DNA of 64,000 nt, from contig NZ_CABVHQ010000003.1 of NCBI RefSeq assembly GCF_902497895.1, positions 1 to 64,000 of the forward strand, given 5' to 3'. A program made the translations under genes and the position numbers. Position 1 is the stretch's first letter. Every line of letters starts with the position of its first letter. The notes under the pieces were generated by a model that had not been told where the DNA came from, did no database searches, and saw only the letters and a list, made by a program, of their open reading frames with translations. The stretch comes from Pseudomonas fluorescens. Lineage in GTDB: Bacteria > Pseudomonadota > Gammaproteobacteria > Pseudomonadales > Pseudomonadaceae. This document shows, in pieces, positions 1-9,064 of the stretch.

Positions 1-116
1 CTCGCCACAGGCAAGCGCCCTCACCACAAGTCTGGTAAAGAACTTCGGCGACTATCAACTCTGGGATGCTTGTTGGCTGTGACAGGCCCCGCACATTCTG
101 GAGCCAAGACTCAAAC

Positions 117-253
117 CCTGTGGCGAGGGGGCTTGCCCCCGCTGGGGCGCGCAGCGGCCCTAAAACCTGCCAACGCATTGTGTCAGGTTCACCGCGTGAG
201 CCGATTTTACGACTGCTTCGCAGCCGAACGGGGGCAAGCCCCCTCGCCACAGG
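117..253. repeat. BIME: inverted pair of REP sequences (GTGGCGAGGGGGCTTGCC family)
   Basis: Two copies of a Pseudomonas REP sequence face each other, about 117-145 forward and 226-253 reverse, each able to fold on itself (GGGGGCTTGCCCCC core). The spacer is about 80 bases. The same family recurs in this window near 18.1, 19.3, 23.7, 29.8 and 51.4 kb. It lies upstream of the PBP-like gene and encodes nothing. The overlapping short open frames here are spurious. Confidence 0.85.
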
Positions 254-328
254 CAAGCCCCCTCGCCACAGGCAATCCCCCTCACCACAGGCAATCCGCC
301 TCGCCACAGGCAAGCCCCCCTCGCCACA
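233..328. repeat. Five tandem copies of a 19-bp REP-arm fragment
   Basis: Starting at 233 the unit GGCAAGCCCCCTCGCCACA is repeated at 233, 252, 271, 290 and 309. Copies 1 and 2 are exact, copies 3 and 4 carry G-to-T, G-to-A or C-to-G changes, and the last is 20 bases. It is the outer arm of the adjacent REP, locally amplified. A similar fragment occupies bases 1-28. The rest of 1-459 shows no gene. Confidence 0.85.
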
Positions 329-459
329 AAATTACCCTCGTTCCTTGAATTCGTGCCAACCTGCAGGCCCTGGTCGAAAGACTACAGGCATCCTTCACAA
401 ATTTTTCACCGACACCAACCACGGTCTAAGCTTCAAACAAGTCCGATCAATCTGCGTGA

Positions 460-3400
460 ATGGATCAATCGACTATGGGCGCTTTGCGGCAAACCGATTC
501 GAGTAATACTGCAGTGCCAACCGACAATGTGGATGAAGTGCCTTTACCAAAAAAACCTCGACTTCGCCGGTATGGGTGGCGGATGTTCTGGTTGCTGTTG
601 TTGATTACCTTGATCGCCCTGGGTTTCGCTGCCACCAAGGAGATGCGCACCTCGAAATTGCAGGCCCGCGAGTTCAGCAAATTCGCCGCGTCCTTGAGTT
701 ACTCGATGCAGCCGGGCCCCAGCGACTCGATTTTCTATCCGGGTGCCGGTCCGTTCGATCAACGCCTGGGCTACAGCTCCCTGGGTGAGTTCCTGCCACG
801 GTTGGTCAAACGTGATTACCTGATTCAGTCACAAACGCGCTTCTCCGAGGACTTGCTCGACTACAGCGAAAAAGGTTTTTTCGTACCCTATGCGGAAAAA
901 ATCCAGGCCGGATTGTCGATTACCGACTGCCGCGCCGCGCCGTTGTACCAATATCACTACCCACAACAGCTCTATTCGAGTTTTGCCGATATCCCGCCGC
1001 TGGTGGTGCACAGCCTGTTGTTTATCGAAAACCGTGAACTGCTCGATCCGCAACAGCCTCTGGCCAACCCCGCGGTGGACTGGCCGCGTTTTGGCATGGC
1101 GGCATGGTCGCAAGTGGCAAAAATGCTTCATCTGCCCGGCCAGACGGCGGGTGGCAGCACTCTGGCCACCCAGCTTGAAAAGTATCGTCACTCACCCGAT
1201 GGCCTGACGGTTTCCGGCGGCGAGAAGATCCGCCAGATGATTTCCGCCAGCGTGCGCGCCTATCAGGATGGCCCGCAAACCCTGGAAGCGCGGCAGAACA
1301 TCGTCCGCGATTACCTCAACAGCGTGCCGCTGTCAGCGGTGCCTGGCCATGGTGAAGTGCATGGCATGGCCGAGGGTCTGCGAGTCTGGTATGGCGCGGA
1401 TTTCAATCAGGTCAACGAACGCCTGGCCAGTACCGCCAGTGATCCGCAAAGCCTGGCCCAACGCGGCCTGGCCTTGCGTGAGGTGTTGTCGCTGATGATC
1501 GCTCAGCGTCGGCCTTCGTTTTATCTGACACGGGGCCACAACGAACTGGCGCAACTCACCGACAGCCACATTCGTTTGCTGGCGCAGAACAACGTGATCG
1601 ATCCAGCATTGTCCGCCGCGGCCCTGGCCAGCAAAGTGACGTACCGCGACTGGCAGCAACAGCCGACCATCCAGCCGATCGAAACCAACAAAGGCATCAG
1701 CGTGGCCCGCAGTCGACTGGCCGGGCTGCTCAATCGCCCGCTCTATGATCTGGACCGCCTCGACCTGTCGGCCACCAGTACCCTGCAAGGCGAATTGCAA
1801 ACCCAGGCCACCCAATACCTCAAGCGTCTGGCCGATCCGGCCTACGCCGCCGAAATCGGTCTGATCGGCGAACGCCTGCTGACGCCCACCAGCACCACGC
1901 AAGTGCGTTACAGCTTCACCCTGTTCGAACTGACTCCCGACGGTTCGAGGGTGCGGGTACAGACCGACAGCACCGACCAGCCGTTCGATATCAACGAAGG
2001 CAGCAAGCTTGAGCTGGGCTCCACCGCCAAGCTGCGGGTGCTGACCACCTACCTGCAAATCATCGCGGAACTGCACGACCGCTACGCGGCGCAGCCCGCG
2101 GCGGTACTGAAGAAAACCGAGGTCGCCGACCAGGACCGAATCACCCGCTGGGCCGTTGATTATCTGATCCAGAACAAAGACCGCAGCCTGCCGAAAATGC
2201 TCGGCGAGGCCCTTGATCGCAAATACTCGGCCAGCCCCGGCGAAGCCTTTTTTACCGGTGGCGGACTGCACACGTTCAACAACTTTCGCAAGGAAGACAA
2301 CGGCCGCATGCCGACCTTGCGCGACGCCATACGCGAGTCGATCAACCTGCCGTTCATTCGGTTGATGCGTGATCTGGTGCGTTACAGCACTTACTCGGGG
2401 CCTAATAACAGTGCCCTGTTGCTCAAGGACGACGGCCAGCCGCGGCGTCAGGAATACCTCGCCAGATTCGCCGACCACGAGGGCACCTCGTTCCTCTTGC
2501 GGTTCTGGAAGAAGTATCAGAAAAAGGACACCCAGGCCCGCCTCAACACCTTCCTCGACGGCATGCGCCCGACGCCGATTCGTCTCGCCGCCGTGCATCG
2601 TTATTTGCTGCCGGATGCCAGTCAGGAGAGCTTCAACAGCTTCGTGCGCTCGCACCTCAAAGGCGTAAAACTCAACGAAAAACTCACCGATGAACGCCTG
2701 GAAAGGCTCTATCTGAATTACGGCCCAGGTCGCTATGACCTGCCCGACCAAGGCTTCATCGCCAAGGTCCACCCACTGGATCTGTGGATGCTGGGCTATT
2801 TGCTCAACAACCCGGATGCCAAGTTCAGCCAGATCGTCAAGGCCAGTGAATTCGAGCGCCAGGAAGTCTATAGCTGGCTGTTCAAAAGCCGCCACAAGGG
2901 CGCCCGCGACAGCCGCATTCGGACCATGCTGGAAATCGAAGCGTTCCTCGACATCCACCAGCGCTGGCAGAAAGTTGGCTATCCGTTCGATCACCTGGTG
3001 CCGTCTCTGGCCACCGCCATCGGCAGCTCCGGCGATCGCCCGGCAGCCCTGGCGGAACTGGTCGGGACCATCCTCAATGATGGCGTGCGCCAGCCAACGC
3101 TGCGCATCGACAGCCTGCATTTCGCTGCCGGCACACCCTATGAAACCAAACTGATCAACGACCCGGACAAAGGCAAACGCGTGATGCCTTCCGAGGTCGC
3201 CACGGCTCTGCGCGAGGCGCTGTCACAAGTGGTGGATGCCGGTACCGCGAAACGGGTTTCCGGCAGTTTCAAACTGGCCGATGGCACCCTGCTGGCCATG
3301 GGCGGCAAGACCGGCACCGGCGACAACCGGATCGAGGCCGTCGGTTCCGGCGGGCGGATTCTCAGTTCCAAATCGATCAACCGCACCGCGACCTTCGTGT

Positions 3401-3588
3401 TCTACATTGGCGATCATCACTTCGGCACCATGACCGCATTCGTGCCCGGGCGCACAGCCGAAGCCTTCAAATTCACCTCGGCATTGCCGGTACAGGTACT
3501 CAAGGGCATGGCGCCGATCCTCAACCCTTACTTGCAACCGGGTAGCAACTCTCAGTGCCTGCCCATTCAAGTCGCGCGAGGCGGATAA
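460..3588 (+). CDS. Class A penicillin-binding-protein-like membrane protein (GT51 plus transpeptidase)
   Basis: A 1042-residue inner-membrane protein of the bifunctional murein synthase type, with a cytoplasmic tail, one membrane anchor (residues about 42-58) and a large periplasmic part. The glycosyltransferase half keeps E190 (ENRE) and GGSTLATQ (231-238). The usual HxGxD of motif 1 and the glutamate of the RKxxE motif are not apparent near 258-262. The transpeptidase half keeps all three signatures: STAK 521-524, SIN 627-629, KTGT 950-953. About 320 residues separate SIN from KTG, much more than in ordinary PBP1a/1b, so there is a large insertion. The C-terminal domain is probably catalytic, while glycosyltransfer is doubtful. 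It stands alone, with no obvious operon partner. ATG at 460 is chosen; ATG at 475 is an alternative. Confidence 0.8.
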   Translation: MDQSTMGALRQTDSSNTAVPTDNVDEVPLPKKPRLRRYGWRMFWLLLLITLIALGFAATKEMRTSKLQAREFSKFAASLSYSMQPGPSDSIFYPGAGPFDQRLGYSSLGEFLPRLVKRDYLIQSQTRFSEDLLDYSEKGFFVPYAEKIQAGLSITDCRAAPLYQYHYPQQLYSSFADIPPLVVHSLLFIENRELLDPQQPLANPAVDWPRFGMAAWSQVAKMLHLPGQTAGGSTLATQLEKYRHSPDGLTVSGGEKIRQMISASVRAYQDGPQTLEARQNIVRDYLNSVPLSAVPGHGEVHGMAEGLRVWYGADFNQVNERLASTASDPQSLAQRGLALREVLSLMIAQRRPSFYLTRGHNELAQLTDSHIRLLAQNNVIDPALSAAALASKVTYRDWQQQPTIQPIETNKGISVARSRLAGLLNRPLYDLDRLDLSATSTLQGELQTQATQYLKRLADPAYAAEIGLIGERLLTPTSTTQVRYSFTLFELTPDGSRVRVQTDSTDQPFDINEGSKLELGSTAKLRVLTTYLQIIAELHDRYAAQPAAVLKKTEVADQDRITRWAVDYLIQNKDRSLPKMLGEALDRKYSASPGEAFFTGGGLHTFNNFRKEDNGRMPTLRDAIRESINLPFIRLMRDLVRYSTYSGPNNSALLLKDDGQPRRQEYLARFADHEGTSFLLRFWKKYQKKDTQARLNTFLDGMRPTPIRLAAVHRYLLPDASQESFNSFVRSHLKGVKLNEKLTDERLERLYLNYGPGRYDLPDQGFIAKVHPLDLWMLGYLLNNPDAKFSQIVKASEFERQEVYSWLFKSRHKGARDSRIRTMLEIEAFLDIHQRWQKVGYPFDHLVPSLATAIGSSGDRPAALAELVGTILNDGVRQPTLRIDSLHFAAGTPYETKLINDPDKGKRVMPSEVATALREALSQVVDAGTAKRVSGSFKLADGTLLAMGGKTGTGDNRIEAVGSGGRILSSKSINRTATFVFYIGDHHFGTMTAFVPGRTAEAFKFTSALPVQVLKGMAPILNPYLQPGSNSQCLPIQVARGG

Positions 3589-3771
3589 CCGCGGCCGCGC
3601 CAAGGGTGGTGGAACGCTTCAACGACAGAGGTGGTAATTAGTTATTTTCTGCATTTCATTATTCAATGTTTTATAAACACAAACCCTTACTCAACAACAG
3701 ATATTCAGACTTTTATTTTGAACCCTGACGGATAGGCTGGACACTCCAATCGATGCTCAAGGTTTATTACG

Positions 3772-6700
3772 ATGTCTGACTTACAAGGACGTATATCCGC
3801 ACGTCAAACTCCTGATACAAGCGCCAATAAAGGTCATCACTACGACTTCATCAAGAGCAAGATTCATACGGCATTCCAGACCGCCTCGGTGAAGCGAGTT
3901 CAAGAGTTGAGCGCTACTCCACTGGGTCTTCAAGAATGGTACAGCACCGCATCTTCCACCCAGCACAATGCGTTGCAAGCCGCCAACATAGACCTCTGGA
4001 CTTCTCAAAACCAAATAGATCGACTGCTTGACGACCTGCAGGGAGTCTATGAATTTGCCGAGCCGTTGCTCAGCGCCGCCCTGAAAGAGCAGTACGGGGT
4101 CGACGATGACGTAACGACTACTTATCTGCACCTCTACCTTCCCAAGGACCGACCTTGGTACACGTTCAACATTACGGGTGGCGTCGTCACCCGAAGCGTT
4201 TCGTTACTGGATGCCGCCTTGCACAATTTTGCAGCGTCTGAAACATACGAAGCCGACTCCGACTTCATCAGCAAACCCGATGAGCGCGGATTGTTCGATA
4301 TCAAGCCGATCAAAAGCAAAATGACCATCGCGCAGTTCCAGACCCTTTGTCGTGAACTGGATATCGGCGCGCGTTATACAAAACACCTCGAAAGCCTGTT
4401 GCTTGCCGGCGATGCGGTAGCGAAGGCTTTTTTAAAATACAAAGTCACTGAAAGCCAGAAAGCCGCCTTTAAAGCCGCAGCACATCTGGCCTTGATGACC
4501 AAGGACATAATCCGCGACAGCCAGGAGTTGATTCTGGCCATGCTCGACGGCCAGCGAAACCTCACCCTTAAAGGCAAGGTGGTGCAGTTCGCCGAGCTAT
4601 CGATACTGGATGCTGCCTTGACCGGCATCGTGCTGATTACCCCAGACCTGGAGCAAAGCCGTAACGTCGAAAGGCTGATCGCGTATGTGCCCAATGACCC
4701 TGAGCATCCGCTGAAAGAATACGCCTCGGGAACCGATTTCTTGAATGAGCTGACCCGCCAGTTGCGGGATAACGCCTTCATAGAATCGAGCCAGATGACC
4801 TATCGACAATACTTCAGCCAGTTCGTCGATCAGCAACAGCGAGGGCACTTTTTCGCCGGGCTCCAGCAACGCCTGTTCGAGGTGCAATGGCACAAGAAAG
4901 AAGCGCTGGACCAACGCCCGACGTGGCGCGAAGAACCCGTGACCAATCCCAGGCTGCAATTCAGCGTCGCACCGATCACGGGGGATTTCTGGACGCATCT
5001 CTATCAGCAAAAACTCAACAAGATTCTCAATGACGCGCGAGCTATAGCAGTCTCCACCGCCGATACCGATAGCAATGCCCGTTGGGCCTGGTGGGACAAC
5101 TTCAAGAAAATAGTCTCGGATATCTTCAACGCCGCGCTGATGGTCGTCACCCCCTTCGTACCGGGTCTGGGCGAATTGATGATGGCCTACACCGCCTATC
5201 AAATAACCTACGACCTGATCGAATCCATCGTCGATCTGGCTGAAGGCCTGTGGGTCGAAGCCGCCGAACACTTCGTTGGCGTGGTGACGGATATCGTTCA
5301 GCTGGCGACCTTTGCCGCAGGCGGCCAGATTGGCCAGGTGGCTCGGCTGAAACTCTCGTCTTTCGTCGATGGCATGAAACCTGTTGAATTGCCCGATGGC
5401 CAGACCCGCCTGTGGAATCCCGATCTCAAGCCCTACGAACAGCCGAACCTCAAATTGCCAGCCGACTCCAGCCCCAATGAGCTGGGTCTGCACTCACACG
5501 AAGGCCAGGACATTCTGCCGGTGGATGGCAAACACTACGCTGTGCAAAAAGACCCGAAAACCGGCAACCATCGGATCAAGCATCCAAACCGCCCCGGGGC
5601 CTATTCACCCGAACTGAAACACAATGGCCTTGGCGCCTGGACCCATGAAGCCGAAAACCCACGGACATGGGAAGGCCCGACGCTGATGCAGCGTCTGGGC
5701 CACAGCGTGAAAGGCTTGAGTGATGCCGAGCTCGAGCAGATTCGCACCGTCAGCGGGACAGAAGACAATGCCCTGCGCAAAATGCACGTTGAAAACTCTC
5801 CGCCACCGCCGCTGCTGGCCGACGCCCTGAAGCGCTTCAAGATCGATACAGAGGCCGGACGGGCCAGCACACAAATCCGCCAAGGGACTCCCCTCGATCC
5901 GTCCTGGTACTGGTTCGAATCCCTTGCGCCCCACCTGGAGGGATGGCCTTCGGATAAAGCGCTGAAAGTGTATGAAGCCACCAACAAGACCGGAAACTTT
6001 CGCCAGTATGGAAAGGTCGGCGCACCAGAGGACCACACGCTCACCACCAGCCTCTCGCACGTCTTGAGCGGTAAATTTCCGGAAAGCATCGTGGATTTTC
6101 TTGACGAGAAGGAACTCGAGACGCTGCTCGGCAAAAAGGTCCCAAAGGATGAGCAAGTGCAAGCCCTGCGCGATCGGTTGGCTGACGAGGCGGAAAAGGA
6201 CAAGGCTGACATCTTCAAGCAGCTGTATCAGTTCAGGGAAAAATCAGATAACCCCCCTATTCAACTGCTTCAGCGCACATTCCCGGAACTGCCGTCCGAT
6301 GTTGCAGAACAATTGCTGAGCAGCGCCAGCAACTCCGAACGTGGCCGTATGAACCAAGAACAACGCCTACCGTTACGTTTGAAAACCCTGGCCCGCGAAG
6401 CTGCGTTCGAAGCACGGACCAGCCATGCGTATGAAGGGTTCCATGACGAGGCATACCTTGTACCTGATGCCGAAAGGCTGGCCCTGAACTCACTCAGAAT
6501 CCATACCGACACCTTCAATGATTTGCGCATCGAAGTCCGTGAGGGCTCCCCTGAAGGCCCCCTGCGGTGCAGCGTTGGCGGGGAAGATGCCCCGACCGTC
6601 CGGCTACTGGTCAGGAATGAATTCGCAAAATACGAGGTTCACGGCGGCGACCATCCATCGCGTGAAGGCGTCGATTTTTTTCAGGCCATCCTTCAGGCGC

Positions 6701-8895
6701 TGCCTGCCGACAAACGCACGGCCCTGGGCTATCGGGTGAACGAGGGGCAGCCACTCAAGCAATGGGTGATGGCCAAAACCGCTCCCCCCGCCGAGCGTCG
6801 GACCATTCTCGCAGAGCCGCCGATCCGCACAAGGGCTGATCGGGAGACCATGACTCTGCTTCAGCGTCCAATGCTCGGGGCTTTTAGCAGGCTCCTAGGC
6901 AGGCGCCCTCCTTCGCTCGAAGATCGGGTGAAGTCGCTTTATCCCAGCCTGACGGAAGAAGAAAGCCGGGAGTTTGTGCAGAATGTGGACTCCCCTGAAG
7001 GGCTGAAAATCCTCGGCGACCTCGAGGCCGAGAAAAAGGCTCTGGTGGAGGATCTGGACACCTGGGTGAAGTCGCCGACCCTGGGACTGCCAGGTAGTCG
7101 CCTGCAAGCCGAGGAGCGACTCACAAGAACCCGCATTTCCAACATACTGAGGGAATGTTGGGAAAAACCTGCGAAAGGCTATGAAGACGAGTTCGGAGAC
7201 CGACGCTTCGGCAGTAAGCTCGATCTGCGAGGGCAGCCCTTATATCGACACCTCAGAGGCCTGCCCCAATTGCGGGCTGACTTTAGCCACGTCACCAGTC
7301 TGGACCTGATGGACACGGGCCTCTCTGACGAAGAGGCGGGTTTTCTGAAAAACTTCCCCAACCTTCGTTCGCTGGATCTGACAGGCAATCCATTGGCCAG
7401 CTTCCCGCAAGCTGTGAACGACATGCCCCGCCTCACTTTCCTGGGGCTTGCAGAAAACCCGATTGAGTGGTCCGAGCAGAGCCTCGCACAGCTCAAAGAA
7501 TTGAAATATATGAAAGTATTGATCCTGGCGGGCAACAATCGATTGAAGATAGCGCCGGATATCAGCCACATGCCTGATCTGCAGGCATTGGTCTTGTCGA
7601 AAACCGGTATCAAAGACTGGCCAGTCGGACTCTTCGAACACCCCCGCCCCCCTGACTTTTTACTGGATCTGCAAAACACTTCCATCAAACACGTGCCTGA
7701 AGTCACGCCAGGTTCCCCTGAAGCGGAAACTGTCGCGCGCACTCGCCTGGATCGCAACAAGCTCAGCCTCGACGATGAAGAGCGAATGGTCAATTACAGG
7801 CAAGCGGCCGGCCTGGACCCGTACCGCACCTATGACCCCAGGGGAGAAAATGGCAGCACGTTCTGGATGCAAGGCTTGAATGCCGAGCAGCGAACAGCCA
7901 GGCAAGAAATATGGGATGACCTTGAGCATGAACATGGCTCCCAGGGCTTTTTCGAGGTCATCAAAAGCCTGGAGGAGCCTGACGCTTTCGAGACTGAGCA
8001 GGATGGAATGCTGTATCGGCAAAACCGCGCAGAGCTCACTCAGAAAGTCTGGCGCATGCTGATTGCGATTGACCAGGATGAAGCCCTGCGTAACAAGTTG
8101 TTTACTCAGGCGAACTCTCCCCACAATTGCGCCGATGCAGGTGCCCAGATCTTCAACTCCATGGGCGTCGATACGCTGGTCTTTGAAGCTTACAGGGACT
8201 CGACTCCCGAAGGCCTTGAAGTCCTGCTGGTAACCCTCGCCAAGCAAAAGTCGCGCTTGAACCAGGTGAATAACATCGCCAAGGCCGAGGTCAAACGTCG
8301 AATCTCACCTGAAGCAGAGGGCGGGGATGGCTTGCGACTCAGCACCGATATGCTCAATGGAAACCCCGGAACCGTCGATGAAGTAGAGGTTTTCACCGCC
8401 TTTCAAACCGCTTTGAAGGCCCGACTCGACCTGCCGTGGCTGTCTGAACACATGACCTATAGGGTTACAGGCGATGTCAATAGCGCCATGATCGACGAGG
8501 CTTACAACACCGTTATGGCGCTGGAGTTCGGCGACGGGTTGGTCGATCAAATGATCGAACAGTCATTCTGGGAAGCGTATTTGCATGAAACTTACCCAAA
8601 CGAATTCAAGGAAAATGAGCGGTTATACGAAAGCAAGGCGCAACTACTCGATGAGTTGCGGATAGCACAAAAAGACTGGGCACATTCCGACGGCTTGCCT
8701 GACGCGCAAAAAAACCTGCGCAAGGAGACACTGAAGGACCTCGCCAACAAACTCCCGGTCCCTGAGAGCGTGGTCTTTACCGGAGAGGAAATGACCGATG
8801 TAGTTTATACAAGACTGTACCGCGACCTCGGGCACGATGAGCAGGAGCTGAGTCGGCGATTGACTCGCGCGGCGTTGAGAAAAGCAGGCCATTAA
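3772..8895 (+). CDS. NEL-type E3 ubiquitin ligase effector with dermonecrotic-toxin-like N-terminus and LRRs
   Basis: A 1707-residue protein. The N-terminal half resembles the dermonecrotic-toxin-like region (DUF6543 type) found on large Pseudomonas NEL proteins and has a hydrophobic segment near 453-480. Leucine-rich repeats occupy about 1164-1312 (SLDLTGNPL, FLGLAENPI, VLILAGNN). The C-terminal ~400 residues match the NEL ligase layout of IpaH/SspH enzymes, with a candidate catalytic cysteine C1453 in NCADAG that keeps the CxD arrangement (D1455). NEL proteins transfer ubiquitin to host proteins after delivery by a secretion system. No secretion apparatus or N-terminal signal peptide is seen here, so the delivery route is unknown. 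ATG 3772 follows AAGG at 3759. The AT-rich upstream gap (3589-3771) suggests separate acquisition. Confidence 0.85.
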   Translation: MSDLQGRISARQTPDTSANKGHHYDFIKSKIHTAFQTASVKRVQELSATPLGLQEWYSTASSTQHNALQAANIDLWTSQNQIDRLLDDLQGVYEFAEPLLSAALKEQYGVDDDVTTTYLHLYLPKDRPWYTFNITGGVVTRSVSLLDAALHNFAASETYEADSDFISKPDERGLFDIKPIKSKMTIAQFQTLCRELDIGARYTKHLESLLLAGDAVAKAFLKYKVTESQKAAFKAAAHLALMTKDIIRDSQELILAMLDGQRNLTLKGKVVQFAELSILDAALTGIVLITPDLEQSRNVERLIAYVPNDPEHPLKEYASGTDFLNELTRQLRDNAFIESSQMTYRQYFSQFVDQQQRGHFFAGLQQRLFEVQWHKKEALDQRPTWREEPVTNPRLQFSVAPITGDFWTHLYQQKLNKILNDARAIAVSTADTDSNARWAWWDNFKKIVSDIFNAALMVVTPFVPGLGELMMAYTAYQITYDLIESIVDLAEGLWVEAAEHFVGVVTDIVQLATFAAGGQIGQVARLKLSSFVDGMKPVELPDGQTRLWNPDLKPYEQPNLKLPADSSPNELGLHSHEGQDILPVDGKHYAVQKDPKTGNHRIKHPNRPGAYSPELKHNGLGAWTHEAENPRTWEGPTLMQRLGHSVKGLSDAELEQIRTVSGTEDNALRKMHVENSPPPPLLADALKRFKIDTEAGRASTQIRQGTPLDPSWYWFESLAPHLEGWPSDKALKVYEATNKTGNFRQYGKVGAPEDHTLTTSLSHVLSGKFPESIVDFLDEKELETLLGKKVPKDEQVQALRDRLADEAEKDKADIFKQLYQFREKSDNPPIQLLQRTFPELPSDVAEQLLSSASNSERGRMNQEQRLPLRLKTLAREAAFEARTSHAYEGFHDEAYLVPDAERLALNSLRIHTDTFNDLRIEVREGSPEGPLRCSVGGEDAPTVRLLVRNEFAKYEVHGGDHPSREGVDFFQAILQALPADKRTALGYRVNEGQPLKQWVMAKTAPPAERRTILAEPPIRTRADRETMTLLQRPMLGAFSRLLGRRPPSLEDRVKSLYPSLTEEESREFVQNVDSPEGLKILGDLEAEKKALVEDLDTWVKSPTLGLPGSRLQAEERLTRTRISNILRECWEKPAKGYEDEFGDRRFGSKLDLRGQPLYRHLRGLPQLRADFSHVTSLDLMDTGLSDEEAGFLKNFPNLRSLDLTGNPLASFPQAVNDMPRLTFLGLAENPIEWSEQSLAQLKELKYMKVLILAGNNRLKIAPDISHMPDLQALVLSKTGIKDWPVGLFEHPRPPDFLLDLQNTSIKHVPEVTPGSPEAETVARTRLDRNKLSLDDEERMVNYRQAAGLDPYRTYDPRGENGSTFWMQGLNAEQRTARQEIWDDLEHEHGSQGFFEVIKSLEEPDAFETEQDGMLYRQNRAELTQKVWRMLIAIDQDEALRNKLFTQANSPHNCADAGAQIFNSMGVDTLVFEAYRDSTPEGLEVLLVTLAKQKSRLNQVNNIAKAEVKRRISPEAEGGDGLRLSTDMLNGNPGTVDEVEVFTAFQTALKARLDLPWLSEHMTYRVTGDVNSAMIDEAYNTVMALEFGDGLVDQMIEQSFWEAYLHETYPNEFKENERLYESKAQLLDELRIAQKDWAHSDGLPDAQKNLRKETLKDLANKLPVPESVVFTGEEMTDVVYTRLYRDLGHDEQELSRRLTRAALRKAGH

Positions 8896-8936
8896 CCGAC
8901 CCATCCTGCTGCTGCAGGCTGCTGCGAAAAGATCGC

Positions 8937-9034
8937 AGGCTACGCCAGCTCCTACCCCGACCGGGTACACTCGTGAATGTTCGAATGTACGCAGAACGGG
9001 TAGGAGCTGCCGCAGGCTGCGATCTTTTGATCTT
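8937..9034. repeat. BIME: inverted REP pair (GTAGGAGCTGCCGCAGGCTGCGATC family)
   Basis: The reverse arm (8937-8955, AAAAGATCGCAGG...AGCTCCTAC) and the forward arm (9000-9034, GTAGGAGCTGCCGCAGG...GATCTT) flank about 45 bases. It lies between the convergent NEL gene and fimbrial operon and could protect or terminate both transcripts. Confidence 0.85.
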
Positions 9035-9064
9035 CGACTGCCCGACAGAGCATCAGCCTTCCCC

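Noticed and set aside
66..604. Small frames in and after the first BIME
   Set aside because: They translate REP sequence and overlap the start of the PBP-like gene.
1333..3120. 595-residue open frame on the minus strand
   Set aside because: Antisense to the PBP-like gene; no family resemblance and typical GC-rich shadow composition.
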